Origin: Chitinophagaceae bacterium UBA2791
GTDB taxonomy: Bacteria > Bacteroidota > Bacteroidia > Chitinophagales > Chitinophagaceae
DNA: 64,000 bases
Direction: 5' to 3'
Assembly (NCBI GenBank): GCA_002352105.1
Contig: DEHV01000044.1
Location: 19,095-83,094, forward strand
The translations under genes were made by a program, and so were the position numbers. A model generated the notes under the pieces. That model did not search any database, was not told where the DNA came from, and saw nothing but the letters and a program-made list of their open reading frames with translations. Below, piece after piece: positions 35,072 to 43,944 of this stretch; the first letter of the stretch is position 1; every line of letters begins with the position of its first letter.

Positions 35072-36739
35072 TTAATCCGCCAGCAGTTTGCGGGCCCTTT
35101 CCAGGGCTTTTTCGAAGGATGTGGAAATATTGGCCTTGCCGACGGCGAACATCAGCCTGGCTTTTTTAAGCTCCGCCAATACCTGCTCGCTGTTGACCTC
35201 AGACAGGATGACCCGCATTTTTTTTGTCTCTGCATCCTTATAAAATTCTTTTAGCATATGGATGCCCGTTGCATCGATGATGGGCACATGCCGCATGCGG
35301 ATGATCAGGATCTTTTGCTTTTTTTCTATAAACCGTATCGCGTCTTTGAATTTATAGGCGGCGCCAAAAAAAAGAGGCCCCTTGATCTCGAAGACCTCCA
35401 CTTCTTTGGGAATGGCATATTGGCTCAGGGCGTCTTTGTCGGCGTCTTCGGCATCCTCGTTAAGCTGATTGGTCAACAGGCTCACATTGCTGAACCGGAT
35501 CATGTTGCGCATAAAAAGAAAGGCGGAAAGCGCCATGCCGATCTCTATCGCTACGGTCAGGTCGACCAATACGGTGAGCAAGAAAGTAGTAAGCAGGACA
35601 GCCACATCGCCTTTGGGGCCTTTCAGGACCGAACGAAAGTTCTTCCATTCGCTCATGTTATAGGCGACAATGGTCAGTATCCCTGCAAGGGCCGCCATCG
35701 GGATCAGGGCCGCCCATTGGCCGACAAACAGCATGATCAGCAGCAGGGTGATCGCATGGATGATGCCGGCCACCGGCGTTCTTCCCCCGTTCTTCACATT
35801 GGTAGCCGTGCGGGCAATGGCCCCTGTGGCCGGGATGCCGCCGAACAGGGAGGAAAAAATATTAGCCGATCCCTGCGCGATCAGCTCCGTATTCGACCGG
35901 TGATTGCCGCCGATCATCCCGTCGGCCACCACGGCGGATAATAGCGATTCGATACCGCCTAATAAGGCGATGGTAAAGGCGGGTTGAATAAGGCTTTTGA
36001 TCGTTTCTATATCGAGCAGCGGTATCTCGGGAGCGGGCAGGGTAGAAGGAATATTGCCAAACCTGCTGCCGATGGTCTCGACCGGCAAATCAAACCATTG
36101 AACGGCAGCGGTAGCGAGCAGAATGGCGATCAGCGAGCCCGGGATCTTACGCGTGATTTTTGGCCACCAGACAATGATGAGTATAGAAAAAGCGGCGATG
36201 AGGAACGCGTACAGGTTCGCCGAAGGGAAATGGGTGATATAGGCTATCCATTTATCAACGAACCCGGTCGGCACATCGCCCATCTGCAAGCCGAAAAAAT
36301 CTTTGATCTCAGAAGAAAAGATGATAAGGGCGATACCGCTGGTGAAGCCGATGATCAGCGGATGGGGGATGAATTTGATCAGGGCGCCCAGGCGGGCGAT
36401 ACCCATCAGGATCAGCATGATGCCCGCCATAAAGGTCGCGATGATCAGGCCGTTCACGCCGTATTGCTGTACGATGCCATAGACGATCACAATAAAGGCC
36501 CCGGTCGGCCCCCCGATCTGCACCCTGCTTCCACCGAGCGCGGAGATGATAAACCCCGCGATGATTGCGGTGTACAGGCCTTTCTCCGGCGACACTCCGG
36601 AAGCGATAGCGAATGCGATGGCCAGCGGCAAAGCTACAATGCCTACGATCAGTCCGGCCAATACATCTTTACCCAACTGCTGCCGGTCGTAGTGTTTCAG
36701 GGTGTCCAGCAATTTAGGTCTGAACAAGGGGTTGGTCAT
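35072..36739 (-). CDS. SulP family anion transporter with STAS domain
   Basis: About 555 residues from the ATG at 36739, which overlaps the upstream methyltransferase stop (ATGA); an upstream in-frame start at 36823 would lie inside that gene. About 10-14 membrane helices carry SulP motifs (AGLIVGIVALPLAIAFAIAS, SRVQIGGPTGAFIVIV, TGAIARTATNVKNGG). A C-terminal STAS domain spans about residues 440-550 (KILIIRMRHVPIIDATGIHM). SulP proteins carry sulfate, bicarbonate or related anions. The assimilatory sulfate genes 4 kb away make sulfate plausible, but bicarbonate cannot be excluded. Confidence 0.88.
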   Translation of the reverse strand: MTNPLFRPKLLDTLKHYDRQQLGKDVLAGLIVGIVALPLAIAFAIASGVSPEKGLYTAIIAGFIISALGGSRVQIGGPTGAFIVIVYGIVQQYGVNGLIIATFMAGIMLILMGIARLGALIKFIPHPLIIGFTSGIALIIFSSEIKDFFGLQMGDVPTGFVDKWIAYITHFPSANLYAFLIAAFSILIIVWWPKITRKIPGSLIAILLATAAVQWFDLPVETIGSRFGNIPSTLPAPEIPLLDIETIKSLIQPAFTIALLGGIESLLSAVVADGMIGGNHRSNTELIAQGSANIFSSLFGGIPATGAIARTATNVKNGGRTPVAGIIHAITLLLIMLFVGQWAALIPMAALAGILTIVAYNMSEWKNFRSVLKGPKGDVAVLLTTFLLTVLVDLTVAIEIGMALSAFLFMRNMIRFSNVSLLTNQLNEDAEDADKDALSQYAIPKEVEVFEIKGPLFFGAAYKFKDAIRFIEKKQKILIIRMRHVPIIDATGIHMLKEFYKDAETKKMRVILSEVNSEQVLAELKKARLMFAVGKANISTSFEKALERARKLLAD

Positions 36740-37347
36740 ATTTTTATCGAGAATTTCAGGTAATCGTCTAATGAGGAGCCTACTACATGAAAGTCGGCCG
36801 GCATATCCTCTTCCGAACAGCAAAGCGTTGCCAGGCGCGTTCCCCCCGGCATGGCTTCCAGTTGGAGCAGGAGACGGCGGGTATAGCGATGATACAGTTC
36901 GTTGGAGTATTCTACGGTTTCGTCAATCCTGTTAATGGGCGCCAGGTTCTCATAAAAAGAATTATAAAAGTAAAAATGATGATAAGCTTTCAGATCGAGC
37001 GCGGTGAAATTGGCGTGGATAAAAGATACATTTTCGTATCCCAGGGTCAGCCTCGCCGCTTCTGCGTGATCTACCAGGTATTTGCGCTGCTCCACGCCGT
37101 AATAAAAGGCATCGGGCTGGTAATGGGCCGCGGCCAGGCAGAACTTACCCACTCCGCTGCCTATGTCCAGTATCCTGGCGCTTTTTTCCGCGGCCAAAAA
37201 CCGGGCGGCTTCCTTTGCCGCGTTCAGCGGGGTCCAATGCGTTTTCGACAGCGCCTGGATAGGCTCGGGATATAGGCTGTTGAACTGGGCATCGGAGATG
37301 AACCACTTGTCTGTAGCGGACGAGGATGCTGTTGTTTCAAAAGACAT
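36736..37347 (-). CDS. Class I SAM-dependent methyltransferase
   Basis: 203 residues. The SAM-binding motif I is ARILDIGSGVGKFCLAAA, with the acidic motif II near FYYGVEQRK and a later FIHANFTALDL. It shares ATGA with the SulP gene, so the two are translationally coupled. Substrate unknown. The motif I match is clear, but no further family assignment is possible by eye. Confidence 0.82.
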   Translation of the reverse strand: MSFETTASSSATDKWFISDAQFNSLYPEPIQALSKTHWTPLNAAKEAARFLAAEKSARILDIGSGVGKFCLAAAHYQPDAFYYGVEQRKYLVDHAEAARLTLGYENVSFIHANFTALDLKAYHHFYFYNSFYENLAPINRIDETVEYSNELYHRYTRRLLLQLEAMPGGTRLATLCCSEEDMPADFHVVGSSLDDYLKFSIKI

Positions 37348-37524
37348 AAGAACGACGGAGATTGTTTACCATGCAAAGGTATTCTTTAATTGCGACGATG
37401 GCCGTAAACAGGTCGCGGCAAGGCGCTTTTTTCATCTTTTAAATGTTAAATTCGCCGTAAGTAATAGTAATAAATTTTTTGCTATCGTCAAATCCGGCTT
37501 TAGCGTAACATAATCTTCACCCCG

Positions 37525-38283
37525 ATGACCAGGCGCCTTTTTTTCAGCGTAGCGATATTGATGATGTTTAATACCGCTGCATGGGCGCAGCGGAAAAATA
37601 TCAGCATTGTTTTTATTGGCAACAGTATAACCGAGGGCGAGGGCCTGAAGGTAACGCCGCCTATGCAGGCGGCGGCTTACCTGGAAAAGCAGGCTAAGTT
37701 CAAAAAATTAAGGTTCAGCAACCAGGGCGTCAGCGGCGCGACAACCCTGGATTTTTTGCCGGGCGCCAAAAGAGGATTGCTCGACAGGGTGGAGAAGGCT
37801 GCGGATGAATTGAATACAAGGAAAAGCGCCCGTCTTGTTTTTTCGGTAAAACTCGGAACCAATGATAGCGCCATCGAGGGACCTCACGGAGCGCCCGTTT
37901 CATCCGATCAATATGAACGCAACCTGAAAACCATTATTGACCGGCTATTGAGCAGGTATCCCAAAAGCAGGGTCATCCTGCATTGTCCTATTTGGTATAG
38001 TCCCAATACCTATAACCGGTCGAGGTACCTGCAGGAAGGGCTCGACAGGCTGCAGGGGTATTTCCCGGTGATTGAGCGTATCGTTGCCGGCTATGCGGCT
38101 TCGCAGCCAGGGAGGGTATTGGCAGGCGACAAGGAAGGATTCGAGTTTTTTAAAGGCAGGGAATCCCTGTTTTTTGCTGAGAAAGGCAATGCCGGAACCT
38201 TTTTCCTTCACCCCAACGACGAGGGCGCCATAGCGTTGGGCAATCTTTGGGGGAAAGCCATCCAGGCCGCGCTAAAGAAATAA
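37525..38283 (+). CDS. SGNH/GDSL hydrolase
   Basis: 252 residues. The signal peptide MTRRLFFSVAILMMFNTAAW ends near AQ. Block I with the nucleophile Ser is FIGNSITEGEG, the oxyanion block is KLGTNDSA, and the catalytic Asp/His block is LHPNDEGA. Such secreted esterases often deacetylate polysaccharides. The 221-bp gap after it, before the convergent DUF1080 gene, shows nothing recognisable. Confidence 0.87.
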   Translation: MTRRLFFSVAILMMFNTAAWAQRKNISIVFIGNSITEGEGLKVTPPMQAAAYLEKQAKFKKLRFSNQGVSGATTLDFLPGAKRGLLDRVEKAADELNTRKSARLVFSVKLGTNDSAIEGPHGAPVSSDQYERNLKTIIDRLLSRYPKSRVILHCPIWYSPNTYNRSRYLQEGLDRLQGYFPVIERIVAGYAASQPGRVLAGDKEGFEFFKGRESLFFAEKGNAGTFFLHPNDEGAIALGNLWGKAIQAALKK

Positions 38284-38504
38284 ATCATATTCGCGGGCGC
38301 CTCAGGATGCCGCTCGTTTTAAATTTTTACCCGGGATCGGTGTTGGGCGGGAAGCAATCGCCCCCTGCCAGGGCGTAAAGCCCGATCCTCCGGAAGCAAC
38401 AATGCTTTCCCAAAAGAAAACGGAGATCAGCTACTATTTTCCAGGACGCCCTGAAAAATGCGGTTATATATGCATGTTATTTATTTGGAGAGGCCGATAA
38501 ACCA

Positions 38505-39317
38505 TCAGCGCTTCGCTTTTGTTTTCGGGTAGTATTTTTCAAGATCCATTATCTCCACCTTTCTGAATTCCACCGGGTGACTTTCGCTTTGGAGTGAAAT
38601 ATAGCCCGAAGAGAGCGGCTGTCCATCCTTTTTGATGGCGGGGTCGTAATCATTCACTTCTCCATGGCCGATCTGGGGGCGGTTATAGACCAGTACCGTA
38701 TCTCCGTTGACGATATGTTTGATGACCGAATCGCCAAGCACAAGTACTTCCGCTCTTACCCACTGATCGCCCCGGAATGTCTTGGAAGATGAGTTGATGC
38801 AGTGAGCGGTTATGAGTTTTCCGTCCATTTCCACATTGGTTCCCGGCGTGCAAAGGTTACAGGTGGAACGTTCGCCGGCAGCGTCGCCGCCCAGCAGCTG
38901 CACTTCTATAGAGATCGGAAAATCCTGGTCGCGCAGCATGGTTGCGGGGGGCTGGCAATGCAGCATAATGCCGCTGTTCCGGAAAGCCCATCCAGGCCCT
39001 CCCGGCGCCTGATCGCCGGTAAAACGGTATTCCACGGCAAAAAGATAATGGGAATACGGTTTCTTATAAAAAAGGTGTCCGAAATCCCTGTCGAATGAGG
39101 AATACTGGTCATAAGACACTTTGATCACCCCATTCTCCACGCGGAAGGTATTGCCGTAGTTATCGTTTAATTCGTGCCCGCGGATCTTCGCCGTCCATCC
39201 TTTAAGATCTTTTCCGTTGAACAGCTGTTTCCATTTTCCCTTATGCTGTGCAACAGAGGGAACAGCCAGCAGCAGGAACAAAGCCGGCAAAAGATGGTAA
39301 AGCAGGTTTTTTTTCAT
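38505..39317 (-). CDS. DUF1080 family secreted protein (3-keto-disaccharide hydrolase-like)
   Basis: 270 residues. Signal peptide MKKNLLYHLLPALFLLLAVP is followed by a concanavalin-like fold with DUF1080 motifs (KQLFNGKDLKGWTAKIRGHE, RNSGIMLHCQPP, SGYISLQSESHPVEFRKVEI). Some members hydrolyse 3-keto-glycosides after oxidation by Gfo/Idh/MocA enzymes. A dehydrogenase of that family is encoded at 6.4 kb, but not adjacent. A TATCTTTC sequence lies just before the start codon. Confidence 0.85.
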   Translation of the reverse strand: MKKNLLYHLLPALFLLLAVPSVAQHKGKWKQLFNGKDLKGWTAKIRGHELNDNYGNTFRVENGVIKVSYDQYSSFDRDFGHLFYKKPYSHYLFAVEYRFTGDQAPGGPGWAFRNSGIMLHCQPPATMLRDQDFPISIEVQLLGGDAAGERSTCNLCTPGTNVEMDGKLITAHCINSSSKTFRGDQWVRAEVLVLGDSVIKHIVNGDTVLVYNRPQIGHGEVNDYDPAIKKDGQPLSSGYISLQSESHPVEFRKVEIMDLEKYYPKTKAKR

Positions 39318-39353
39318 AAATGAAAGATAGGGATTTGCGGTTTACGCCCCTCT

Positions 39354-40559
39354 TTATTTATAGACAAATCCGAGGTACCTGTTCTCAAGGCGGTTAAAAT
39401 AATAAAGACTTAGCGCAATGGCCAGCAGCGCGATCGTGGCGATGGTCAGAGAAGGGTTAAGCAGCAGGGCTGCGATAAGCGCCACGATGGCCCTGGCGTA
39501 TTCCAGATAGAATATCCATCCTCTTTGTTCCAGTATGGCCCCGCAGTTGACCAGGGTCAGTAAGATGAAAAAAGTAGCCAGGGCCTGGAACTGCCAGCTA
39601 AGATGATGTTCGAACAGGATGAATAGAAACAGGATGACCAGGCTAAAAACGACCTGCCATACCACGTACCGGTTCAGTTCCCGGTCCGCCGGCTTTTCAT
39701 TGTTACGGATATGAAATTTCTGCTCCAGTTTATCGCGCAGATCGGGATCGATATCATCGGGCCGGCCGAATACCACCCGCATTTTATTCCGGAACCCTTT
39801 CTCTTTCTTTGCGGCATAGTAGATCTCCAGCAGAAAATGGAAATGCTGCCATAAAAAGCTGTGTGTTTTAAGCGGCTTGGTCAATCCGTATACCACCTCT
39901 TCTTCTTCTTTGGCGAAAGTGCCGAATAGCTTATCCCAGATGATCAACACATCGCCGTAGTTTTTATCCAGGTAATGAGGGTTGGAGGCGTGGTGAACCC
40001 GGTGGTGGGAGGGCGTTACCAGGATATACTCCAGGATGCCGAGCTTGCCGATCAGCCGGGTATGGATAAAAAAGGGATACAGTCCGTGGACAAGCAATAC
40101 GCTGATGATCATTTCGGCGGGGAAGCCGATAATGGGCAATATCGCCCAAAAACCGGTGCGGACAATGGCCTGGAATACGGTTATCCTTGCCGAGACCGTA
40201 TAATTAAAATCTTCGCTTTGGTGGTGGACCACGTGCGCCGCCCAGAAAATATTGATCTCATGGGCAAGGCGGTGGTACCAGTACCAGGTAAAATCGGTGC
40301 AGATAAAAAGCGCTACCCAGAGCACCACGGAAGGCTGGATGGAAAATATCCCGAAATTCCGCTGGAGATAATCATACACAAAAAAGAACAGGCCGGTGAT
40401 CAGCGTATCCAGGAGCCGTTCGGCAATGCCCACATTTATATTGGTAACGGAGTTGGTGAAATTAAAATAGCGTTTACCCCTTTTTTTGGCTACAAAGAAC
40501 TCAATAACCATTAAAGAGATAAAAAGAGGAACAGCTAAGGCCAGGTAATTTAAATTCAT
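39354..40559 (-). CDS. Sterol desaturase / fatty acid hydroxylase family membrane protein
   Basis: 401 residues. Membrane helices flank the His clusters HRLAH, HVVHHQSEDFN and HRVHHASN that bind the di-iron centre of this superfamily. Members hydroxylate or desaturate lipids, sterols, carotenoids or ether lipids. The C-terminal ~120 residues form additional membrane helices. Substrate unknown. It is divergent from the sulfate cluster. Confidence 0.88.
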   Translation of the reverse strand: MNLNYLALAVPLFISLMVIEFFVAKKRGKRYFNFTNSVTNINVGIAERLLDTLITGLFFFVYDYLQRNFGIFSIQPSVVLWVALFICTDFTWYWYHRLAHEINIFWAAHVVHHQSEDFNYTVSARITVFQAIVRTGFWAILPIIGFPAEMIISVLLVHGLYPFFIHTRLIGKLGILEYILVTPSHHRVHHASNPHYLDKNYGDVLIIWDKLFGTFAKEEEEVVYGLTKPLKTHSFLWQHFHFLLEIYYAAKKEKGFRNKMRVVFGRPDDIDPDLRDKLEQKFHIRNNEKPADRELNRYVVWQVVFSLVILFLFILFEHHLSWQFQALATFFILLTLVNCGAILEQRGWIFYLEYARAIVALIAALLLNPSLTIATIALLAIALSLYYFNRLENRYLGFVYK

Positions 40560-40727
40560 CCGGATATAAATTTAAGATTCTTTTTCGTTACGCCGGGCAA
40601 GCGGTCCTGAAAAAGAGCGTGTAAATGTAGTTTAAAATTAAAACGTTATCTTTAGTCTACCAATTCAGTGGAATGATTTTTTTCAACAGGGACGGGTATT
40701 TTCTTTGATTTTATTAGCAATTATTTA

Positions 40728-40738
40728 TTGATTATCAA
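40728..40738. promoter_or_regulatory. Inverted repeat upstream of the cys leader promoter
   Basis: TTGATTATCAA (5-bp arms, one central base) sits inside a longer imperfect A/T-rich inverted repeat (about 40719-40746). It centres near -39 relative to the expected transcription start, where an activator would bind. Confidence 0.35.
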
Positions 40739-40760
40739 AAAAATAATGATAGTTAATCCC

Positions 40761-40768
40761 TATCTTTG
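40761..40768 (+). promoter_or_regulatory. -7 promoter element of the sulfate assimilation operon
   Basis: TATCTTTG is an exact TAnnTTTG match. It puts transcription start near 40772 and leaves about 17 bases before the leader-peptide ATG at 40790. No clear -33 element is seen at 19-20 bases. Confidence 0.7.
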
Positions 40769-40789
40769 TGCACCTGATAGATAGACTAT

Positions 40790-40861
40790 ATGACAAGACC
40801 GAACCTCTCTTATATTATCGTGCATCAATGCTGCTGTTGTTGTGGCATGCGTTGTTGTTGA
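40790..40861 (+). CDS. Polycysteine leader peptide ahead of cysH
   Basis: A 23-codon reading frame, ATG to TGA. The peptide begins MTRPNLSYIIVHQ, continues with five consecutive Cys codons (TGC TGC TGT TGT TGT), then Gly-Met-Arg and two more Cys codons before the stop. Seven of 23 residues are Cys, against a background near 1%. It starts about 17 bases after the predicted transcription start and ends 61 bases before the APS reductase gene. Cys-codon runs of this kind act as cysteine-tRNA sensors in translational attenuation; polycysteine leaders are known for mycobacterial cysteine operons. Here it likely couples sulfate assimilation to cysteine supply. The regulatory mechanism is inferred. 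Confidence 0.8.
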   Translation: MTRPNLSYIIVHQCCCCCGMRCC

Positions 40862-40877
40862 GTCGTCAACGAACAAC
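40851..40877 (+). promoter_or_regulatory. Hairpin overlapping the leader's last Cys codons and stop
   Basis: GTTGTTGTTGA pairs with TCAAC-g-AACAAC across a GTCG loop: 11 Watson-Crick pairs and one bulged G. The 5' arm contains the final two Cys codons and stop. The 3' arm can also pair with the earlier TGTTGTTG of the five-Cys run, so alternative structures exist. No T tract follows. The next ~35 bases are rich in C and T and poor in G. Confidence 0.6.
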
Positions 40878-40922
40878 CGTGATTTCCCCTGCTCTCTTCC
40901 AAATAAATGCCAGATAAATAAG

Positions 40923-41669
40923 ATGTTACAAAACGATATACCTGAAATTGCTGAAAAGTCCGAAAACCTTTCCATTAAAGAGGTGATCGCGCTGTTGACG
41001 GAACGATTCCCCGGAAAGGTAGTCTTTTCTTCGAGCTTCAGTTACGAGGACCAGGCAATTACTCATGAAATACTCAGCAACCGGCTCCCGGTAACCCTGT
41101 TCACGCTGGATACGGGCCGTTTGTTTCCGGAAACCTACTCTGTCTGGAGCCGGACCAACGAAAAGTACCAGGCCGTTATCCGGGCCTATTATCCCGAACA
41201 TGCGCATTTGGAAAAATTTATCACCGAAAAAGGCCCCAATGCTTTCTACGAGTCTGTAGAGAACCGTAAGGCATGCTGCTTTATCAGGAAGGTGGAGCCC
41301 CTGAAAAGAGCATTGGCCGGCAATGCGGTATGGATCACCGGGCTGCGCGCGGAACATTCTGCCGCCAGGCAGGATCTGAGCCTGTTTGAATGGGATAACG
41401 GCAATGGCATCATCAAATACAATCCCCTTTTGCACTGGACAACGCAGCAGGTGAAAGAATACATAGATCGTCATGAAGTGCCTTATAACGCCTTGCACGA
41501 TAAGGGATTTGTAAGTATCGGCTGCGCGCCCTGCACCCGCGCCGTCAGGCCGGGAGAAGATTTCAGGGCCGGTAGATGGTGGTGGGAAGACGCCAGTAAA
41601 AAAGAATGCGGGCTGCATGTTTCGGGAGAGCCGGCCGGCGACAAATTGTTAGCGGAAAATACTAAATAA
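40923..41669 (+). CDS. cysH: Assimilatory adenylyl-sulfate (APS) reductase, [4Fe-4S] type
   Basis: About 248 residues from the ATG at 40923; an upstream in-frame ATG (40842) lies within the leader sequence and adds non-family residues. PAPS/APS reductase fold with VVFSSSFSYEDQAI and TLDTGRLFPET. The cluster-binding Cys118-Cys119 (RKACCFIRK) and Cys201-x-x-Cys204 (IGCAPCTR) mark the APS-specific Fe-S form, and the catalytic Cys229 is in KKECGLH. The absence of an APS kinase domain nearby agrees with direct APS reduction to sulfite. It is the first structural gene after the leader peptide. Confidence 0.93.
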   Translation: MLQNDIPEIAEKSENLSIKEVIALLTERFPGKVVFSSSFSYEDQAITHEILSNRLPVTLFTLDTGRLFPETYSVWSRTNEKYQAVIRAYYPEHAHLEKFITEKGPNAFYESVENRKACCFIRKVEPLKRALAGNAVWITGLRAEHSAARQDLSLFEWDNGNGIIKYNPLLHWTTQQVKEYIDRHEVPYNALHDKGFVSIGCAPCTRAVRPGEDFRAGRWWWEDASKKECGLHVSGEPAGDKLLAENTK

Positions 41670-41703
41670 TATCATTACTCAGCAAAGCAATAAACACAAG
41701 GAT

Positions 41704-42612
41704 ATGAAGCAGTACAGATCGGACTACCTTGATCATCTTGAATCGGAAGCCATTCATATTTTCAGGGAGGTAGCGGGGCAGTTTGAAAAGCCTGCGCTTT
41801 TATTTTCGGGAGGAAAGGATTCCATTACGCTGGTCCACCTGGCGTTGAAAGCGTTCCGGCCGGGAAAGTTCCCCTTTCCCCTGGTGCATATTGATACCGG
41901 GCATAATTTTCCCGAGGCGCTGGCGTTTCGCGACAACCTCGCGAACAGCATAGGAGAAAAGCTGATCGTACGCAAGGTGGAAGACACTATCCGGGAAAAA
42001 CGCTTAACGGAGCCCGTGGGGAAGTTTGCCAGCCGCAACGCCTTGCAGACCTATACCCTCCTGGATACCATTGAAGAGTTTGGATTTGACGCTTGTATCG
42101 GCGGAGCCAGAAGAGATGAGGAAAAAGCAAGGGCAAAGGAAAGAATATTTTCTGTTCGCGACGAGTTCGGGCAATGGAACCCCAAGCTTCAGCGCCCCGA
42201 GCTGTGGAATACCTATAACGGAAGGATACACAAGGGCGAGAACGTGCGCGTGTTCCCGATCAGCAACTGGACCGAACTGGATATCTGGAACTATATACGC
42301 CGCGAAAACATCCAGCTTCCCTCTATTTATTTCTCGCACGAAAGGGAGGTGTTGGAGCATGAAGGACAGTTGGTGGCTTATTCCAGCTTTATCCGGCTGG
42401 ATCCGGGAGATAAGATCGTTACCCGCACCGTCCGCTACCGCACGGTAGGAGATATGACCTGTACGGCGGCCGTGGAATCCAAAGCCGATAGCGTGGAAGA
42501 TATCATCTCCGAGATCATCGCCACCAAAACCAGCGAACGCGGCGAAACCAGGATAGACGACAAGGTTTCGGAAGCGGCGATGGAAGACAGGAAGAAGAAC
42601 GGGTATTTTTAA
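41704..42612 (+). CDS. cysD: Sulfate adenylyltransferase subunit 2
   Basis: 302 residues, the normal CysD length. The ATP-PPase P-loop is LLFSGGKDSITLVHLA, followed by the typical HIDTGHNFPEALAFRD, IGGARRDEEKARAKERIFS and NWTELDIWNYI motifs. With CysN it makes APS from sulfate and ATP. It follows cysH by 34 bp and precedes cysN by 25 bp. Confidence 0.96.
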   Translation: MKQYRSDYLDHLESEAIHIFREVAGQFEKPALLFSGGKDSITLVHLALKAFRPGKFPFPLVHIDTGHNFPEALAFRDNLANSIGEKLIVRKVEDTIREKRLTEPVGKFASRNALQTYTLLDTIEEFGFDACIGGARRDEEKARAKERIFSVRDEFGQWNPKLQRPELWNTYNGRIHKGENVRVFPISNWTELDIWNYIRRENIQLPSIYFSHEREVLEHEGQLVAYSSFIRLDPGDKIVTRTVRYRTVGDMTCTAAVESKADSVEDIISEIIATKTSERGETRIDDKVSEAAMEDRKKNGYF

Positions 42613-42637
42613 GCTCAGCAATAATTAAAATTAAAAA

Positions 42638-43879
42638 ATGGACCTTTTAAGATTTATAACAGCCGGCAGCGTAGATGATGGGAAAAGCACCCTGATCGGG
42701 CGATTGCTTTACGATAGCAAATCGATTCTGATCGATCAGTTGGAAGCGATCGAGAAGCAAAGCAAGAATAGGGAAGAAGGAGAGATCGACCTGGCCTTGC
42801 TTACCGACGGCCTTCGCGCGGAGAGGGAACAGGGCATAACCATCGATGTGGCCTATAAATATTTTTCTACGCCTAAGCGGAAATTCATCATTGCCGATGC
42901 GCCGGGGCATATACAGTACACGCGCAACATGGTGACGGGCGCCTCCAATTCCGATCTGGCGATCATTCTTATCGATGCCAGGAACGGCGTTGTAGAACAG
43001 ACCCGCCGTCATTCCATCATCGCCTCATTGTTGTCGATCCCGCATGTGGTGATAGCAGTTAATAAAATGGACCTGGTGGATTATTCCCAGGACGTATACA
43101 ACAATATCGTTATCGACTATGCGAAAGTGGCCAGGGCGACAGGCCTGAAAGACGTAAAATATATCCCGATCAGCGCGCTGCAGGGAGACAATATTGTAGA
43201 GCGTTCAACGAATATCTCCTGGTATGAAGGCGGCTCCCTGCTGGATATCCTGGAGAATACGGAAGTGCAGAAAGACCTCAACTATAAGGACGCGCGTTTT
43301 CCCGTGCAGTATGTGATCAGGCCTCAGACCGATGACCTGCATGACTATCGCGGTTATGCGGGAAAGATCATCAGCGGCGTATATAGGGTCGGGGATCCTG
43401 TAGTGGCGCTTCCTTCGGGGTTAAAGACCAGGATCAGCGGCATAGAAATAAACGGCAAGCGGGTTGAAGAAGCGCATGTGCCGCAGAGCGTGACCCTGTT
43501 GCTGGAGGATGATATCGATATCAGCCGCGGCGACATCATCGTAAAAGACGAGGCCCTGCCCAAAACCGAACAGGAATTGGAGGCGCTGGTGTGCTGGATG
43601 GACGCCAAACCCCTGGTCCCGGGGAATAAGTATCTCCTGCAGCTGAACAGCCGCGTGGTAAGGGCAGTGGTGAAGAACATCGAATACAAGCTGAATGTAA
43701 ATACCCTGGAAAAGGATTATTCGCCAGGACGGGCTGAATTGAATGATGTGTTCAGGGCCGTTATAAAAACGGCATCGCCGATTTCTTTTGATCGTTATGA
43801 CGAGCTGAGGGAAAATGGAGGAGCCATATTAATTGATGAAACCAGCAACGTTACCGTCGGGGCGTGTATGATCCAGTGA
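42638..43879 (+). CDS. cysN: Sulfate adenylyltransferase subunit 1 (GTPase)
   Basis: 413 residues. EF-Tu-like GTPase with the P-loop AGSVDDGKSTLIGRLLYD, the switch DGLRAEREQGITIDVAY, the DAPGH motif and NKMD, then two beta-barrel domains. It ends without a CysC APS kinase domain, consistent with APS being reduced directly. GTP hydrolysis drives APS formation with CysD. Confidence 0.96.
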   Translation: MDLLRFITAGSVDDGKSTLIGRLLYDSKSILIDQLEAIEKQSKNREEGEIDLALLTDGLRAEREQGITIDVAYKYFSTPKRKFIIADAPGHIQYTRNMVTGASNSDLAIILIDARNGVVEQTRRHSIIASLLSIPHVVIAVNKMDLVDYSQDVYNNIVIDYAKVARATGLKDVKYIPISALQGDNIVERSTNISWYEGGSLLDILENTEVQKDLNYKDARFPVQYVIRPQTDDLHDYRGYAGKIISGVYRVGDPVVALPSGLKTRISGIEINGKRVEEAHVPQSVTLLLEDDIDISRGDIIVKDEALPKTEQELEALVCWMDAKPLVPGNKYLLQLNSRVVRAVVKNIEYKLNVNTLEKDYSPGRAELNDVFRAVIKTASPISFDRYDELRENGGAILIDETSNVTVGACMIQ

Positions 43880-43944
43880 TGCCGCCGGCAGGGCATCGCT
43901 GAAAACCAACCTGGCAAACGTATTCATCAATTCAAAATATTTTT

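Noticed and set aside
40842..40922. Upstream in-frame ATG as start of cysH
   Set aside because: The added 27 residues do not match the family and would overlap the leader-peptide frame and hairpin. The ATG at 40923 is better.
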